Numbered from the stretch's first letter, positions 21,120-29,829 are shown. The stretch is 64,000 nucleotides of DNA from Pseudomonas mucidolens (GCF_900106045.1 NZ_LT629802.1:3286001-3350000), one strand, 5' to 3'. Program-made: numbers and translations. Notes: generated from the letters alone by a model not told the origin.

Positions 21120-22459
21120 CGTTCATAAAGCGACTGATATCCCTAGTAATCCTTTTAAATACACCTTTGGCCGGAGCGGTCTGTTACAAAGTCACCGCGG
21201 TCGGCAGTACTACAACTTCCGCCACTGCACAAATTCGTCCGGGAGAAGGCACCGCGGGTGCTTGGGCCGGTGCAGGCGACGTCTCAAACGGTTCGCTAGG
21301 ACTACCTAGCGTCATCAACGTCAGTGATCCGGAGTTTGAGCCTTACCCATCTCTGATTGCGAGCTCGGTAGCGCCGTTTACTCAGTATGGGTCAAACGCC
21401 GGTTACGATCCTGAACGTGTGTTCTATCGGTGTAGTCAGCAAGATGCTGTCTATGAAATGTTCTCAACGAATGCAGACAATGTCTACAGCGGTTGGTACC
21501 AAGGGGGGGACAGCGTTGGAAGCTCCATCGGGCTCCATTCTGCGTACCGTACAGCATGGCCAAATGTCCTTTTGCGCCTTACTCACGTGGCGACAGGTCA
21601 GTATTTCACCGATGTTTGGAAGGAACGTCTTTTAAGTGGACTAGACGTTGATTCGCGAGGGTTCCAGTTGGTCAAGGCGAAGAATCTCAGTGCGGTGCGC
21701 GCTGAGTTATTCAGTGCACCGAAGGATCCCACTTACAACTACTACTCCACCAACACTGCTTCGCAGCTATATTCCTATTCCCAGCCCAACGGATACATTG
21801 CAATCAAAGGACCGGGTTTAGCCTATCCCACTGTAGGTCAGACTCACTATGGTAACTATGCTGGATGGCCAGGAAACTGGCCAGGCGCCGTGGGCCTCTA
21901 CGGCAAAGTGACTCTCAAGAGGTACCCTACTTGCGCCGTAATTACCGCTACGCCGAATGTTACATTCCCAACAATTTCCATCAGCGAACTCAATGCCGGT
22001 GGCAGCCGGGAAGTGCCCTTTGAGGTTTATTTCAAGTGCCAAATGAACGCCAATTTTACCGACGGTGTCAATGGTACCGCGTTAGGCTTTAAGGTCTCAT
22101 CCGGATCATTCGTCGCAGCTGCAAGATTAGGGTTGATCAATGGGGGCGTACGCTATCTGGTTTCTGACAATTACGGTCAGCCAGGCATCGCAGGTGGTGT
22201 AGGTATCCGTTTGCTACGTGATGGATCCCCGATCAATCTGCTGGTTAATGAGAATTCAGCTCAAGGCAGCAGCCCTGGGGTCTACGGTTGGTATCCGGTG
22301 ATAGGCAGCGCGACCAATTTGCTAACCATAGTTAACGGCAATGGTTGGTTCAGAGAGACGTTCAAAGCCCGTTTGGAAAAACTGACTCTAGGCGTTCGTC
22401 CCACTGTAACTGCGGGACGAATTGAAGCGACTGCGCAAGTGGTGATACGTGTCCAGTAG
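21116..22459 (+). CDS. Fimbrial tip adhesin (CupD4-like)
   Basis: 447 residues with signal peptide ending LAGA. A large Gly/Ser/Tyr-rich N-terminal domain of about 270 residues, probably receptor-binding (Cys in GAVCYKV and FYRCSQQD), precedes a pilin-like C-terminal domain (KRYPTCAVITATPNVTFP, YFKCQMNAN) ending ATAQVVIRVQ. It is longer than the left-operon adhesin and shares no obvious N-terminal sequence with it, so the two fimbriae probably bind different ligands. ATGA overlap with the usher, and 11-base overlap with the next chaperone. Confidence 0.85.
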   Translation: MTFIKRLISLVILLNTPLAGAVCYKVTAVGSTTTSATAQIRPGEGTAGAWAGAGDVSNGSLGLPSVINVSDPEFEPYPSLIASSVAPFTQYGSNAGYDPERVFYRCSQQDAVYEMFSTNADNVYSGWYQGGDSVGSSIGLHSAYRTAWPNVLLRLTHVATGQYFTDVWKERLLSGLDVDSRGFQLVKAKNLSAVRAELFSAPKDPTYNYYSTNTASQLYSYSQPNGYIAIKGPGLAYPTVGQTHYGNYAGWPGNWPGAVGLYGKVTLKRYPTCAVITATPNVTFPTISISELNAGGSREVPFEVYFKCQMNANFTDGVNGTALGFKVSSGSFVAAARLGLINGGVRYLVSDNYGQPGIAGGVGIRLLRDGSPINLLVNENSAQGSSPGVYGWYPVIGSATNLLTIVNGNGWFRETFKARLEKLTLGVRPTVTAGRIEATAQVVIRVQ

Positions 22460-23165
22460 CAGACTAAGCATCATTCTTGTGACGCTAATAGCCGTTACCT
22501 GTGGTCACGCCGTTGCTGGCGTAACCGCGGAGCGTACACGGGTCATCTTCCAGGGAGATCATCGAGAAGCATCCCTTGCGCTGATCAACCGAAATGATTA
22601 CCCGGTCATCCTGCAGGCGTGGGTCGATGATGGTGCGCTAGAGTCTACCCCTGAAAATGCCTCAGCTCCGATCATGCCATTACCCCCCATATTCCGACTG
22701 GAGCCGGGGCAGCAGCGCAGCCTGCGTTTACTCTACACGGGTGAGGTTTTGCCGAGTAAGCAGGAGTCGCTGTATTGGTTGAATCTTTACGAAATCCCAC
22801 CAAAGCCCATTGAACCAGTGCCTGTGGATAACACGCGATTGACAATCACGATGCGCACGCAAATGAAAGTGATATATCGTCCTCGAGCACTGGCCGAAGG
22901 GGCCGAGGAAGCTCCCCGTCGCCTTAAATTTAATGCCGATGGTACAGCAGTTGAAATCGAAAACCCGACGCCTTACTTCATAACGTTGGCTGGGGCTGAA
23001 GTTCATCATGGTAGTACCACTATGCCACTGAACGTTGACCTCTTGGCGCCGTTCACAAAACAGGTAATTCAAACCGGCCGAGTGGTAGAAGTCGGAGACA
23101 AAGTGCAGTTCATGTGGGTGGATGACGACGGAAATTTTCAGACAGGCGAAGTATTGATGCTATGA
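22449..23165 (+). CDS. Periplasmic fimbrial chaperone 2 (CupD5-like)
   Basis: 238 residues from a GTG inside the end of the adhesin gene. The signal peptide ends HAVAG. The mature protein starts VTAERTRVIFQGDHREAS, with LYWLNLYEIPPKP in domain 1 and MKVIYRPRALAEG in domain 2. A second chaperone at the end of the operon is typical of CupB and CupD clusters and may serve the adhesin specifically. Last gene of the right operon. Confidence 0.92.
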   Translation: MSSSRLSIILVTLIAVTCGHAVAGVTAERTRVIFQGDHREASLALINRNDYPVILQAWVDDGALESTPENASAPIMPLPPIFRLEPGQQRSLRLLYTGEVLPSKQESLYWLNLYEIPPKPIEPVPVDNTRLTITMRTQMKVIYRPRALAEGAEEAPRRLKFNADGTAVEIENPTPYFITLAGAEVHHGSTTMPLNVDLLAPFTKQVIQTGRVVEVGDKVQFMWVDDDGNFQTGEVLML

Positions 23166-23371
23166 CTTCTCAGAAAAACATATTCTTGCAACATTATCGC
23201 ACGGTCATCTACCCCACCCCCACCCTTGCAAACGAAGAACCAGCACCGACGCTCAATCAACCAATTTTCATGCTTAATCAGTGCCGTATTAATCGCGCAG
23301 TTAAACCATGCAGTACGTGGCAAACATGGACTGTTTGAAAAACCACAGATGGTTTGTAAAAAATACTGCAC
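23166..23371. other. Gap after the right fimbrial operon
   Basis: Marks the change from the fimbrial operon to the mobile element. I see no strong terminator. Confidence 0.35.
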
Positions 23372-23542
23372 ATGCCGTCAATCAAATTGAATCGCCCCGA
23401 GTGGGATGTCATTACTGACGCAGAAATCCAGATGCGCGTCGAACAACGCACTGTCCATGAGGCTCGTGAACGCACAGGAGTGAATTTCTCTGTACAAGTC
23501 GGCGGCGGTAAATCCGCACCCAACATCCAGCTTACCTTCTAG
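23372..23542 (+). CDS. Small hypothetical protein or gene fragment
   Basis: 56 residues starting MPSIKLNRPEWDVITDAE and ending SAPNIQLTF. Composition is plausible for a real protein, and a second frame continues with similar quality after the stop (LLPEYHFAQRIDQRLQLNP), so this may be a piece of a longer, frameshifted gene belonging to the mobile element. No family recognised and no good ribosome binding site. Confidence 0.35.
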   Translation: MPSIKLNRPEWDVITDAEIQMRVEQRTVHEARERTGVNFSVQVGGGKSAPNIQLTF

Positions 23543-23634
23543 CCCTTAACCTGCTGCCCGAGTACCACTTCGCGCAACGCATCGACCAGCGGCTGCAATT
23601 GAACCCAAGCCAGCCGCTTACATATCAACGCCCC

Positions 23635-24309
23635 TTAGCACCGACTCCCTCCACATCCATGCTGACCATCACCAAAGACCTTCGTGGCGGACTTACACAG
23701 GTAGCTCGACCGGCGAAAGAACTCATCGAGCTCAAGATATCCATGCCGAGTTAAGTGAAATGTGGACTCCTTGGGGATATGCACTGTCCCTTGCACGCCG
23801 GACATCGGTAGACGAAGCGCGCTTGCCCAGGCCAACTCGAGCCGTTTGTACATATTCACTCCCTCAGACTTGATATGGCCCAGCGAGCGGTAAGCATCAC
23901 GGTTGATAAACACTATGCAGTGGTAATGGGGCCTTCCAGCCTGACCCACCTCTCTCACCCAGAAGAGCCTCACGCACGTGTCATGTGATGATCCATTGCG
24001 CATCCGTGCCCGCTCACGATCATGACTGATCTGCGCTTCCAGTGACGCCTTAAAGCGCTGTATTACCTGATTGGTCATCGCGTCATCAGGCAGCGGCTTC
24101 CCACAGGGCAGTCTCAAGTCAAATCTGAAAGCAAATACACGAGCGTAATCAGACAGGGCGTATTGCAGAGTCTGGTACAGCTTTTCCAAGTACTGCTCAA
24201 CGAAGGGTCCTTTTTCAATCATGAGCGGGTAGCCATCGTAGGTATCTTCGTGCCAATAGCGCAGGTTCGTGTTACCAGGGATGCGTTTGGGTTTGAATGA
24301 ATGGGTCAT
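23635..24309 (-). CDS. Gp2/YagK-type replication protein with HUH-like motif
   Basis: 224 residues resembling the inovirus Gp2 / YagK-YfjJ family found in small integrated elements. It contains GRPHYHCIVFIN (His128-Tyr-His130), which fits the metal-binding HUH motif of rolling-circle initiators, and SSYLCKSATK (Tyr203) as the candidate nicking tyrosine with the usual Lys a few residues on. That suggests DNA nicking at an origin. The candidate origin is the hairpin at 24728-24786, between this gene and alpA. The family name is recognition from memory; the catalytic role is inferred from motifs. Confidence 0.78.
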   Translation of the reverse strand: MTHSFKPKRIPGNTNLRYWHEDTYDGYPLMIEKGPFVEQYLEKLYQTLQYALSDYARVFAFRFDLRLPCGKPLPDDAMTNQVIQRFKASLEAQISHDRERARMRNGSSHDTCVRLFWVREVGQAGRPHYHCIVFINRDAYRSLGHIKSEGVNMYKRLELAWASALRLPMSGVQGTVHIPKESTFHLTRHGYLELDEFFRRSSYLCKSATKVFGDGQHGCGGSRC

Positions 24310-24467
24310 TGCGGTATGTCCTGATTGTTAGGTCATACCTGAAGCCGGTTGTGTTGTTTTTAACTGGGGAGATACCAGGCCGCCCGTTCTCAGTAGGCTA
24401 GTACCTGTAGATTGATGGATGCAGATCGTTTGGATGATCGAGTTACAAGAACCTGTGGCAGTAGAGA

Positions 24468-24510
24468 TATAGACACTATAGGCGTAATGGTTATAGAGGC
24501 TATAAGCGTA
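24468..24510. repeat. Two 19-bp direct repeats, iteron-like
   Basis: Copies at 24468-24486 and 24492-24510, 24 bases apart start to start, share TATAGA-N-N-CTATA-N-GCGTA with three differences. Each contains a small inverted repeat (TATAG/CTATA). They lie upstream of the Rep-like gene. Confidence 0.5.
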
Positions 24511-24727
24511 GTACTGTTTCCCGAGGACCATCCATCCGGCACTCACAGGGCTGACGGAATAGAATCGCCCACACGCACAAGCGTTTTCAGATGCTTTCAA
24601 GGGACGGTCTACTCTGGGAAAATATCATCATCCCGGTTGCCAATCAGATCAGCACAGGACCTCGGCTCACGCAGCACGACGAATTGAACAGGGATCGTTA
24701 CCAGCCCCACAGGGGAACTTCCAACTG

Positions 24728-24786
24728 CCACCCAGCATAAACGCCATGATCGGAGCTGATCCGATCATGGCGTTTATACTGGGTGG
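24728..24786. repeat. 27-bp-stem inverted repeat (candidate origin)
   Basis: Arms at 24728-24754 and 24760-24786 pair over 27 bp with one mismatch around a five-base loop (GCTGA). No T-tract follows on either strand, so it is not a standard terminator. Confidence 0.7.
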
Positions 24787-24807
24787 CCTGCCCCTCCGTG
24801 CCACAAC

Positions 24808-24996
24808 TCATTCAGCCAGATCGCGCTCCTCGATCCTGGCCAGAATCCAGTCGTGCACCTCTCCCTCAACCCAGCCAACGCTGCGTTCTCCCAGAGAGAC
24901 TGGCTTCGGGAAGGCACCTTCGGCGATGTACTTATAGATGGTTGACCGACCCAGGCCGGTCGAATCGATGACGTCTTTCAGGCGGATGATCCTCAT
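24808..24996 (-). CDS. AlpA-family DNA-binding regulator
   Basis: 62 residues: MRIIRLKDVIDSTGLGRSTI, then YKYIAEGAFPKPVSLGERSVG and WVEGEVHDWILARIEERD. This is the compact MerR-like winged helix of AlpA/excisionase-type proteins, complete at its usual length. Members typically control integrase or replication genes of prophages and islands. Here it precedes the hairpin and the Rep-like gene on the same strand. Its presence marks the region as mobile. Confidence 0.9.
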   Translation of the reverse strand: MRIIRLKDVIDSTGLGRSTIYKYIAEGAFPKPVSLGERSVGWVEGEVHDWILARIEERDLAE

Positions 24997-25049
24997 GAAC
25001 GGGGCTCCTCTGTTCGTTCAGAGGATGGGGAGGTTCGGTAAAAAATGAC

Positions 25050-26459
25050 TTATGGCTTCCCAGCCCTGCACTTGGGCGGCATGAGCAACCCAAAGTCATA
25101 GCGATTTTGTAAGTAAACTTCAGACTCCGTGGTCGGAGTTCGAAGCTTGACCACGCCACGCAGCTCCTCCTCTAGCCAGACAAACGTCTTTGCGCTAGCC
25201 GGGGGCGAATTGACCACCAGAGTGATGGCCTTATAGCCAAGGTCGTCGGCTACGGGGAGTACGCTCATCTGAACCCCATCCAGCGGCAGAGAACCGGCCT
25301 GACCGAAGCGACTGCGAAACTCATGGGCGATCTCATGGGTCAGCCTGTAGAAATGCTCGATGATCTCCACCCATTCGGCCTCCCGACCATCTGGATCAGT
25401 TGTAGTGTCTTGACCGGCCACTTTCATGACAGGCTGGCGAAAATCAGATCTGATCATTGCGTAGAGCTCGTCGTCCCATAGGTAAGCACCCGGAAAAAGA
25501 GCAGACCAGTGTCGGGACAGTAAAAAGGAGGCATATCGATACAGCATGCTCTGGAGGACGGGGTAAACACGTGATCGCTGCCCCACCAGAAAGCGAATAA
25601 CGCACAGCGGCGTCGATAACTCCCAATCGCTCCTACCACTTGAATACGCGACGACGTCATCCCGCAGATTATCGGTGTGGGAAAATCGCTTGGCCTCCCC
25701 GTCCCACGCCAGATGCACCATGACCGTGCAGTGACTAGGGCACCCGAAGCCGGGGTTCAGATTCAAAAAATAGGTACTGCTGACTCTAGCCCTGGCGAAA
25801 ATCGAGCTTGAGACCCCTGGCACACAACGACGGATCAACCCCAGGTCCATCAAGCGCCGCAGGCGGTGCTTCAAACTGGCCTCGTCGAAGCCCGTCAATT
25901 TCCGCAACTCCGGCCCTCCGGCCCCGCTGACCACACCACAGTGATCCGCACGCGCCAGCAATGTGGCGAACAACAACCGATTGCACACACTCAGCTGTTT
26001 GCTCGCCCCCGGTGGGGCCGGCCTCCCCGCCTTGGTCACAGTTATCCGCTGTTTTGCAGGGCGCGACTGAAGGCCGGGCACTTCCGTCTCGATGGGTGCG
26101 CCAGACAATAGGCATTCGAGCAATTCGGTGTGGATCCCATACACCGGTCCGCTGGCCTTCAGCGTCTGCACCACCATCGGAGAGAGCGCGTAGGTGATCG
26201 CAGGTCGACCTTTACCCTCCGACAGTGAGCGCTCTCGCACTACCAGACCTAAACGCACTAAATCCCCCAAGGCGTCGCTTACCAGCTTTTGAGACAACCG
26301 AAACTGCTTAGCAAGCGCCTCAGCTCTGTAGCCCTCAGCATCGCCCGCCGTGCGTGCAGCGTCAGCCGCGAGCAGCTCAAAAACAAACCGAATTTCTGGA
26401 CCCGCACCTTCGAGCGACGCAGTAAATAGCTGAGAAAGAAGCTTCATAGGCTGGAACAC
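25050..26459 (-). CDS. Winged-helix protein of a mobile element, function unknown
   Basis: Up to 469 residues from a GTG at 26459; the ATG at 26447 (MKLLSQLFTAS) is an equally good start. The N-terminal 100 residues look like a winged helix (YRAEALAKQFRLSQKLVSDALGDLVRLGLVV). A second such segment follows at about 190-240 (LRKLTGFDEASLKHRLRRLMDLGLI). The C-terminal half is unrecognised. It lies upstream of alpA on the same strand, and both features fit an element-encoded regulator. Confidence 0.6.
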   Translation of the reverse strand: MFQPMKLLSQLFTASLEGAGPEIRFVFELLAADAARTAGDAEGYRAEALAKQFRLSQKLVSDALGDLVRLGLVVRERSLSEGKGRPAITYALSPMVVQTLKASGPVYGIHTELLECLLSGAPIETEVPGLQSRPAKQRITVTKAGRPAPPGASKQLSVCNRLLFATLLARADHCGVVSGAGGPELRKLTGFDEASLKHRLRRLMDLGLIRRCVPGVSSSIFARARVSSTYFLNLNPGFGCPSHCTVMVHLAWDGEAKRFSHTDNLRDDVVAYSSGRSDWELSTPLCVIRFLVGQRSRVYPVLQSMLYRYASFLLSRHWSALFPGAYLWDDELYAMIRSDFRQPVMKVAGQDTTTDPDGREAEWVEIIEHFYRLTHEIAHEFRSRFGQAGSLPLDGVQMSVLPVADDLGYKAITLVVNSPPASAKTFVWLEEELRGVVKLRTPTTESEVYLQNRYDFGLLMPPKCRAGKP

Positions 26460-26608
26460 ACATCATTAATTAACAGTTTTTATACCCTATATAAAATATT
26501 GTATTTGTACAATAACGTTACTCATAACGCGACAGTAACATTACCATAACTGATACACTCGAAAAACGCGCACCCGCAAAAACCGCACAACGCTGGTGGA
26601 CTGAAGCA

Positions 26609-27280
26609 ATGATCAAAGATAGGAATGAACTGAAATGGTTACGCAGAAGTGGTGACGAATGGCGATGGGTGCAGCAGTACATCAGCAGGCATGCCGACGC
26701 GAGAATGCGCGGCAACACAGAGCGTTTTGCTCGCCGAAAGGTGGAGGGTTACGACCAAGTAGTAGTGGATATCGCCGACTTTGAGCAGACAACCGAGGGT
26801 TTAAAGTTTGTAACACGCTTGAAAAATGCGCTGAGACAACACCGATATCGCTCAGCCAGCAACAGCAGAAAGCCGTGCACCTTTTCGCTCCCAAACTCGA
26901 CTAGAGCGAATCTCTCTCGCCTGTCCAAGGCCAATTGGGTCACGGAGACAGCAGTCATCACCACGCTCATTGACGACGCTGAGTGGGCCGCCAGAAAACA
27001 CACCGAGCGCGAGAAGAGCTTCAAGACCAGTCTGACGCTGGAACGCAAACGCTCAGAACTCGCTTTGGAAGCAGCCAACGCTCAGCTAGAACAAACGATG
27101 AAGCACCTGGAGCGCGCCACAGAGCAGCTCGTCATGTGGGAGCTAGCCATGGAGAGCGAACACCCACCGTTTAATGGCGACCAGGAAAAGATCAGGCAAG
27201 AGGTGGAAAAGCGCCTAAAGAAAGTGAAGACGATGAACGCCATCATTGCCTTGAGCTATGCGTTGCCCAACGAAAATTAA
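26609..27280 (+). CDS. Coiled-coil hypothetical protein
   Basis: 223 residues, very rich in Arg, Lys and Glu. The middle (CTFSLPNSTRANLSRLSKAN) reads like a small ribbon-helix-helix or helix-turn-helix. Residues of about 135-205 have heptad patterns expected of a coiled coil (ERKRSELALEAANAQLEQTM). No family recognised. It is divergent from the winged-helix gene, with a roughly 150-base AT-rich gap between them that should hold both promoters. Likely an element gene because of its position next to the tRNA. Confidence 0.5.
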   Translation: MIKDRNELKWLRRSGDEWRWVQQYISRHADARMRGNTERFARRKVEGYDQVVVDIADFEQTTEGLKFVTRLKNALRQHRYRSASNSRKPCTFSLPNSTRANLSRLSKANWVTETAVITTLIDDAEWAARKHTEREKSFKTSLTLERKRSELALEAANAQLEQTMKHLERATEQLVMWELAMESEHPPFNGDQEKIRQEVEKRLKKVKTMNAIIALSYALPNEN

Positions 27281-27503
27281 GCAGCCATCACCAGCATCGG
27301 AGCCGGTGAGCGCATGCACCGGGCTTATTCTCACATCGAAGGATCGGCATGCCGATGCCTCCCTTCGACTTGCAGAGGTTGGCAGACGAATATGGTTAAG
27401 CTGGAGAGTAGAAAGAAGGGCTAGCTGTGAGCCCCCAAGACCCGGACATTACTGGAAAATCCACATGGGGGAACAAATGGGGGAACAAAACAACCAAACA
27501 CAA

Positions 27504-27529
27504 AAAAGCCCCGTAAAAACGGGGCTTTT
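27504..27529. terminator. Bidirectional Rho-independent terminator
   Basis: AAAAGCCCCGT and ACGGGGCTTTT form a stem with A and T runs on both sides, so it can work in both directions. It lies between the mobile element and the 3' end of tRNA-Ser. Confidence 0.8.
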
Positions 27530-27539
27530 CAGTAGAATA

Positions 27540-27629
27540 TGGCGGTGAAGGAGAGATTCGAACTCTCGATACAATTTCTTGTATACACACTTTCCAGGCG
27601 TGCTCCTTAAGCCACTCGGACACTTCACC
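27540..27629 (-). tRNA. tRNA-Ser (GGA anticodon)
   Basis: 90 bases including an encoded CCA (27540-27542). Acceptor arms GGTGAAG and CTTCACC pair, the anticodon loop reads CTGGAAA giving GGA, the T-arm contains GTTCGAATC, and there is the long variable arm expected of serine tRNAs. Its 3' end faces the mobile element, the usual orientation for tRNA-targeted integration. Confidence 0.96.
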
Positions 27630-27963
27630 GTATCTCGTCAAACTGATTCAGTCTGTCGAGGCGCGCTAATGTAGTCGAAAGCTTTTCTGATGGCAAAGGT
27701 TTTTTTCAGAATTTTCATGCGCTTAGACCGCTATCACGGACGCAGCGCTTCTGGCGCGCCAGGAAGTACGGCGATTCTGCCATTCTCAAGGCCCGGTGCT
27801 ACGCGTCTATTGCGGCTGCTTTGCCCCGCCATGGCCTGTTCCGAGCAGGATGCAAGGGCAAAAGCCTGACTGAGCAGTCAGTCATGGCGCTTTACCAGGA
27901 CGGGCATGCTGGGTAACGTCTGTTGCCTGCACTTCTATTACACGGATTACAAGGAATCGCGTC
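27630..27963. other. Gap between tRNA-Ser and crotonase
   Basis: About 330 bases that should carry the tRNA promoter (minus strand) and the crotonase promoter. No other feature seen. Confidence 0.4.
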
Positions 27964-28653
27964 ATGAGTGAGTTGATTGCCTACCACCTCGAAGACGGTA
28001 TCGCGACCCTGACCTTGAACAACGGCAAGGTCAATGCCATTTCCCCTGCGGTGGTCAGTGCGTTTAATGAAGCGCTGGATCAGGCCGAGAAAGATCGCGC
28101 GGTGGTGATCATTACCGGTCAGCCGGGGATTTTGTCGGGCGGTTATGATTTGAAGGTGATGACGGCGGGCCCGAAAGAAGCTGTCAGCCTGGTGACTTCC
28201 GGCTCCACGCTGGCGCGGCGCTTATTATCGCACCCGTTCCCAGTGATCGTTGCGTGCCCTGGCCACGCAGTGGCCAAGGGCGCTTTCCTGTTGTTGTCGG
28301 GGGATTACCGAATCGGCGTCGACGGGCCGTTCAGCATTGGCCTGAATGAAGTGATGATTGGCATGACCATGCACCACGCAGGGATCGAACTGGCGCGGGA
28401 TCGCCTGCGTAAGTCGGCGTTTCATCGTTCAGTGATCAATGCCGAGATGTTTAACCCGCAAGACGCGGTGAACGCGGGCTTCCTCGACAAGCTGGTGGCG
28501 CCGGAGGAACTGCAGGCAGCTGCTTTGGAAGCGGCGCGACAGTTGAAGAAGATCAATATGAGCGCCCACAAGCACACTAAATTGAAGGTGCGTAAAGCAC
28601 TGTTGGAGCTGTTGGATAACGCGATCATCCAGGACCAGGAACACTTGGGCTGA
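27964..28653 (+). CDS. Crotonase/enoyl-CoA hydratase family protein
   Basis: 229 residues, a short single-domain crotonase. It has the N-terminal YHLEDGIATLTLNN, the oxyanion-hole strand ILSGGYDLK and the second one, GHAVAKGAFLLLSGDYRIG. Where classical hydratases have Glu in the GxxxGGGxE motif, this protein has AKGAFLLL, so the usual hydratase base is missing and another reaction on an acyl-CoA is likely. It is monocistronic, with the mobile element behind it and a REP-rich gap ahead. The substrate is unknown. Confidence 0.85.
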   Translation: MSELIAYHLEDGIATLTLNNGKVNAISPAVVSAFNEALDQAEKDRAVVIITGQPGILSGGYDLKVMTAGPKEAVSLVTSGSTLARRLLSHPFPVIVACPGHAVAKGAFLLLSGDYRIGVDGPFSIGLNEVMIGMTMHHAGIELARDRLRKSAFHRSVINAEMFNPQDAVNAGFLDKLVAPEELQAAALEAARQLKKINMSAHKHTKLKVRKALLELLDNAIIQDQEHLG

Positions 28654-29100
28654 TGTAGCCTCACCGTGAGTAGCTGCACGCCTCCTGTGGCGAGCGGGCT
28701 TGTCCTAATGCCGTTCCGTTAAGGCTTTTGCAGGAGCGAGGGGGGCGCCTAGCCCTTGCTCGCGAAGAACTCATAGGCGCCGCGTTTATCCAGGAAAAAC
28801 GCGTTATCGTTGAGGTTTTTCGCGAGCAAGCTCGCTCCTACAATGATCGATATTGGCTTAACTGAACGGCATTAGGGCTTGTCGCTTCGCCAAACGAGCA
28901 ATCGGCCACTCTAGACGCTGATGTCGAGCTTTTTCCTACCCTCCCGCCCGAACCTCTTACATCCCCGCTAGATCGCATTTATCGGTATATGTTGAAACAT
29001 GCGCTTAAACATCGGCCATCTCCTACCTCTACCGGGGTAATTGCCGAAAACAGTGCACATCCGTACACTGCGCCACCTTTTGTCCCGATGGTCTGTGTCG
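28654..29100. other. Gap holding a 173-bp REP element
   Basis: Contains the inverted-repeat-bounded element at 28704-28876 and otherwise no gene. The acyltransferase promoter should lie in the right-hand part. Confidence 0.5.
28704..28876. mobile_element. 173-bp element bounded by 20-bp inverted repeats
   Basis: Terminal inverted repeats at 28704-28723 and 28857-28876 (one mismatch; begin CCTAATGCCGTTC) enclose two REP-type palindromes in opposite orientation, one of them GCGAGC-AA-GCTCGC at 28822-28835. The six bases GCTTGT are duplicated on both sides (28698-28703 and 28877-28882), as after transposition. No coding capacity. Confidence 0.6.
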
Positions 29101-29823
29101 ATGCTCTACTGTTTACGCATGTTATTGATGAGTCTGCATTTTCTAGTGGCGGGCGGACTCGGCGTGCTGCTTGGAATCTGCCGACCGTTCAACCCGGACA
29201 ATAGCCGTCTCTGCGCACGGCTCTACGCCCTGCCCGCCATGTGGATACTGCGCTTGCGGGTGAAGCCACACGTGGACTCGTTGCGGGACAAACCCAACAG
29301 CTGCGTGATCATTGCCAATCATCAGTCCAATTATGATTTGTTCGTGTTTGGCACCGTGGTGCCTTACCGCACGGTCTGTATCGGCAAGAAGAGTCTGAGA
29401 TGGGTGCCGCTGTTCGGGCAGTTGTTCTGGTTGGCGGGTAATGTACTGATCGATCGCGGCAATGCGCAGAAAGCCCGGCGTTCGATGTTGACCACCACTC
29501 ACACGTTGCAGCACGAAGACACGTCGATCTGGGTGTTCCCGGAAGGTACGCGCAATTTGGGTGATACCTTGCTGCCCTTCAAGAAAGGCGCGTTCCAGAT
29601 GGCGATCGCCGCCGGGGTACCGATTGTGCCGGTCTGCGTCAGCACTTATGTGAAGCAAATGAAGCTCAATCGCTGGAACAGCGGCGACATTCTGATTCGT
29701 TCACTGCCGGCGATTCCTACGGCCGGATTGACGCTGGATGACATGCCTCGGTTGATGGAAACCTGCCGCGAGCAGATGGTCGTGTGCATTGAGGATATGG
29801 ATCGGCAACTGCAAACCCTTTGA
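29101..29823 (+). CDS. plsC: 1-acylglycerol-3-phosphate acyltransferase (PlsC family)
   Basis: 240 residues from the ATG at 29101; an upstream TTG start at 29041 adds 20 poorly fitting residues. An N-terminal transmembrane segment (LLMSLHFLVAGGLGVLLGI) anchors it to the inner membrane. The acyltransferase motifs are present: NHQSNYD (the HX4D catalytic pair), FPEGTRN and GVPIVPVCVS. The reaction adds a second acyl chain to lysophosphatidic acid in phospholipid synthesis. Pseudomonads have several paralogues and I cannot say which this is. Confidence 0.87.
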   Translation: MLYCLRMLLMSLHFLVAGGLGVLLGICRPFNPDNSRLCARLYALPAMWILRLRVKPHVDSLRDKPNSCVIIANHQSNYDLFVFGTVVPYRTVCIGKKSLRWVPLFGQLFWLAGNVLIDRGNAQKARRSMLTTTHTLQHEDTSIWVFPEGTRNLGDTLLPFKKGAFQMAIAAGVPIVPVCVSTYVKQMKLNRWNSGDILIRSLPAIPTAGLTLDDMPRLMETCREQMVVCIEDMDRQLQTL

Positions 29824-29829
29824 TCGAAA

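Larger units (their letters stand above)
24310..24807. other. Non-coding stretch with direct repeats and a large hairpin
   Basis: About 500 bases between the Rep-like gene and the AlpA-like gene. It holds two 19-bp direct repeats (24468-24510) and a 27-bp-stem inverted repeat (24728-24786), both listed separately. This fits a replication or regulatory region. ORFs of 62-91 residues on either strand have no family resemblance. Confidence 0.55.

Noticed and set aside
27420..27515. Possible integrase C-terminus (WGNKWGNK) before tRNA-Ser
   Set aside because: Repetitive end is suggestive, but the frame upstream has stops and no tyrosine-recombinase motif.
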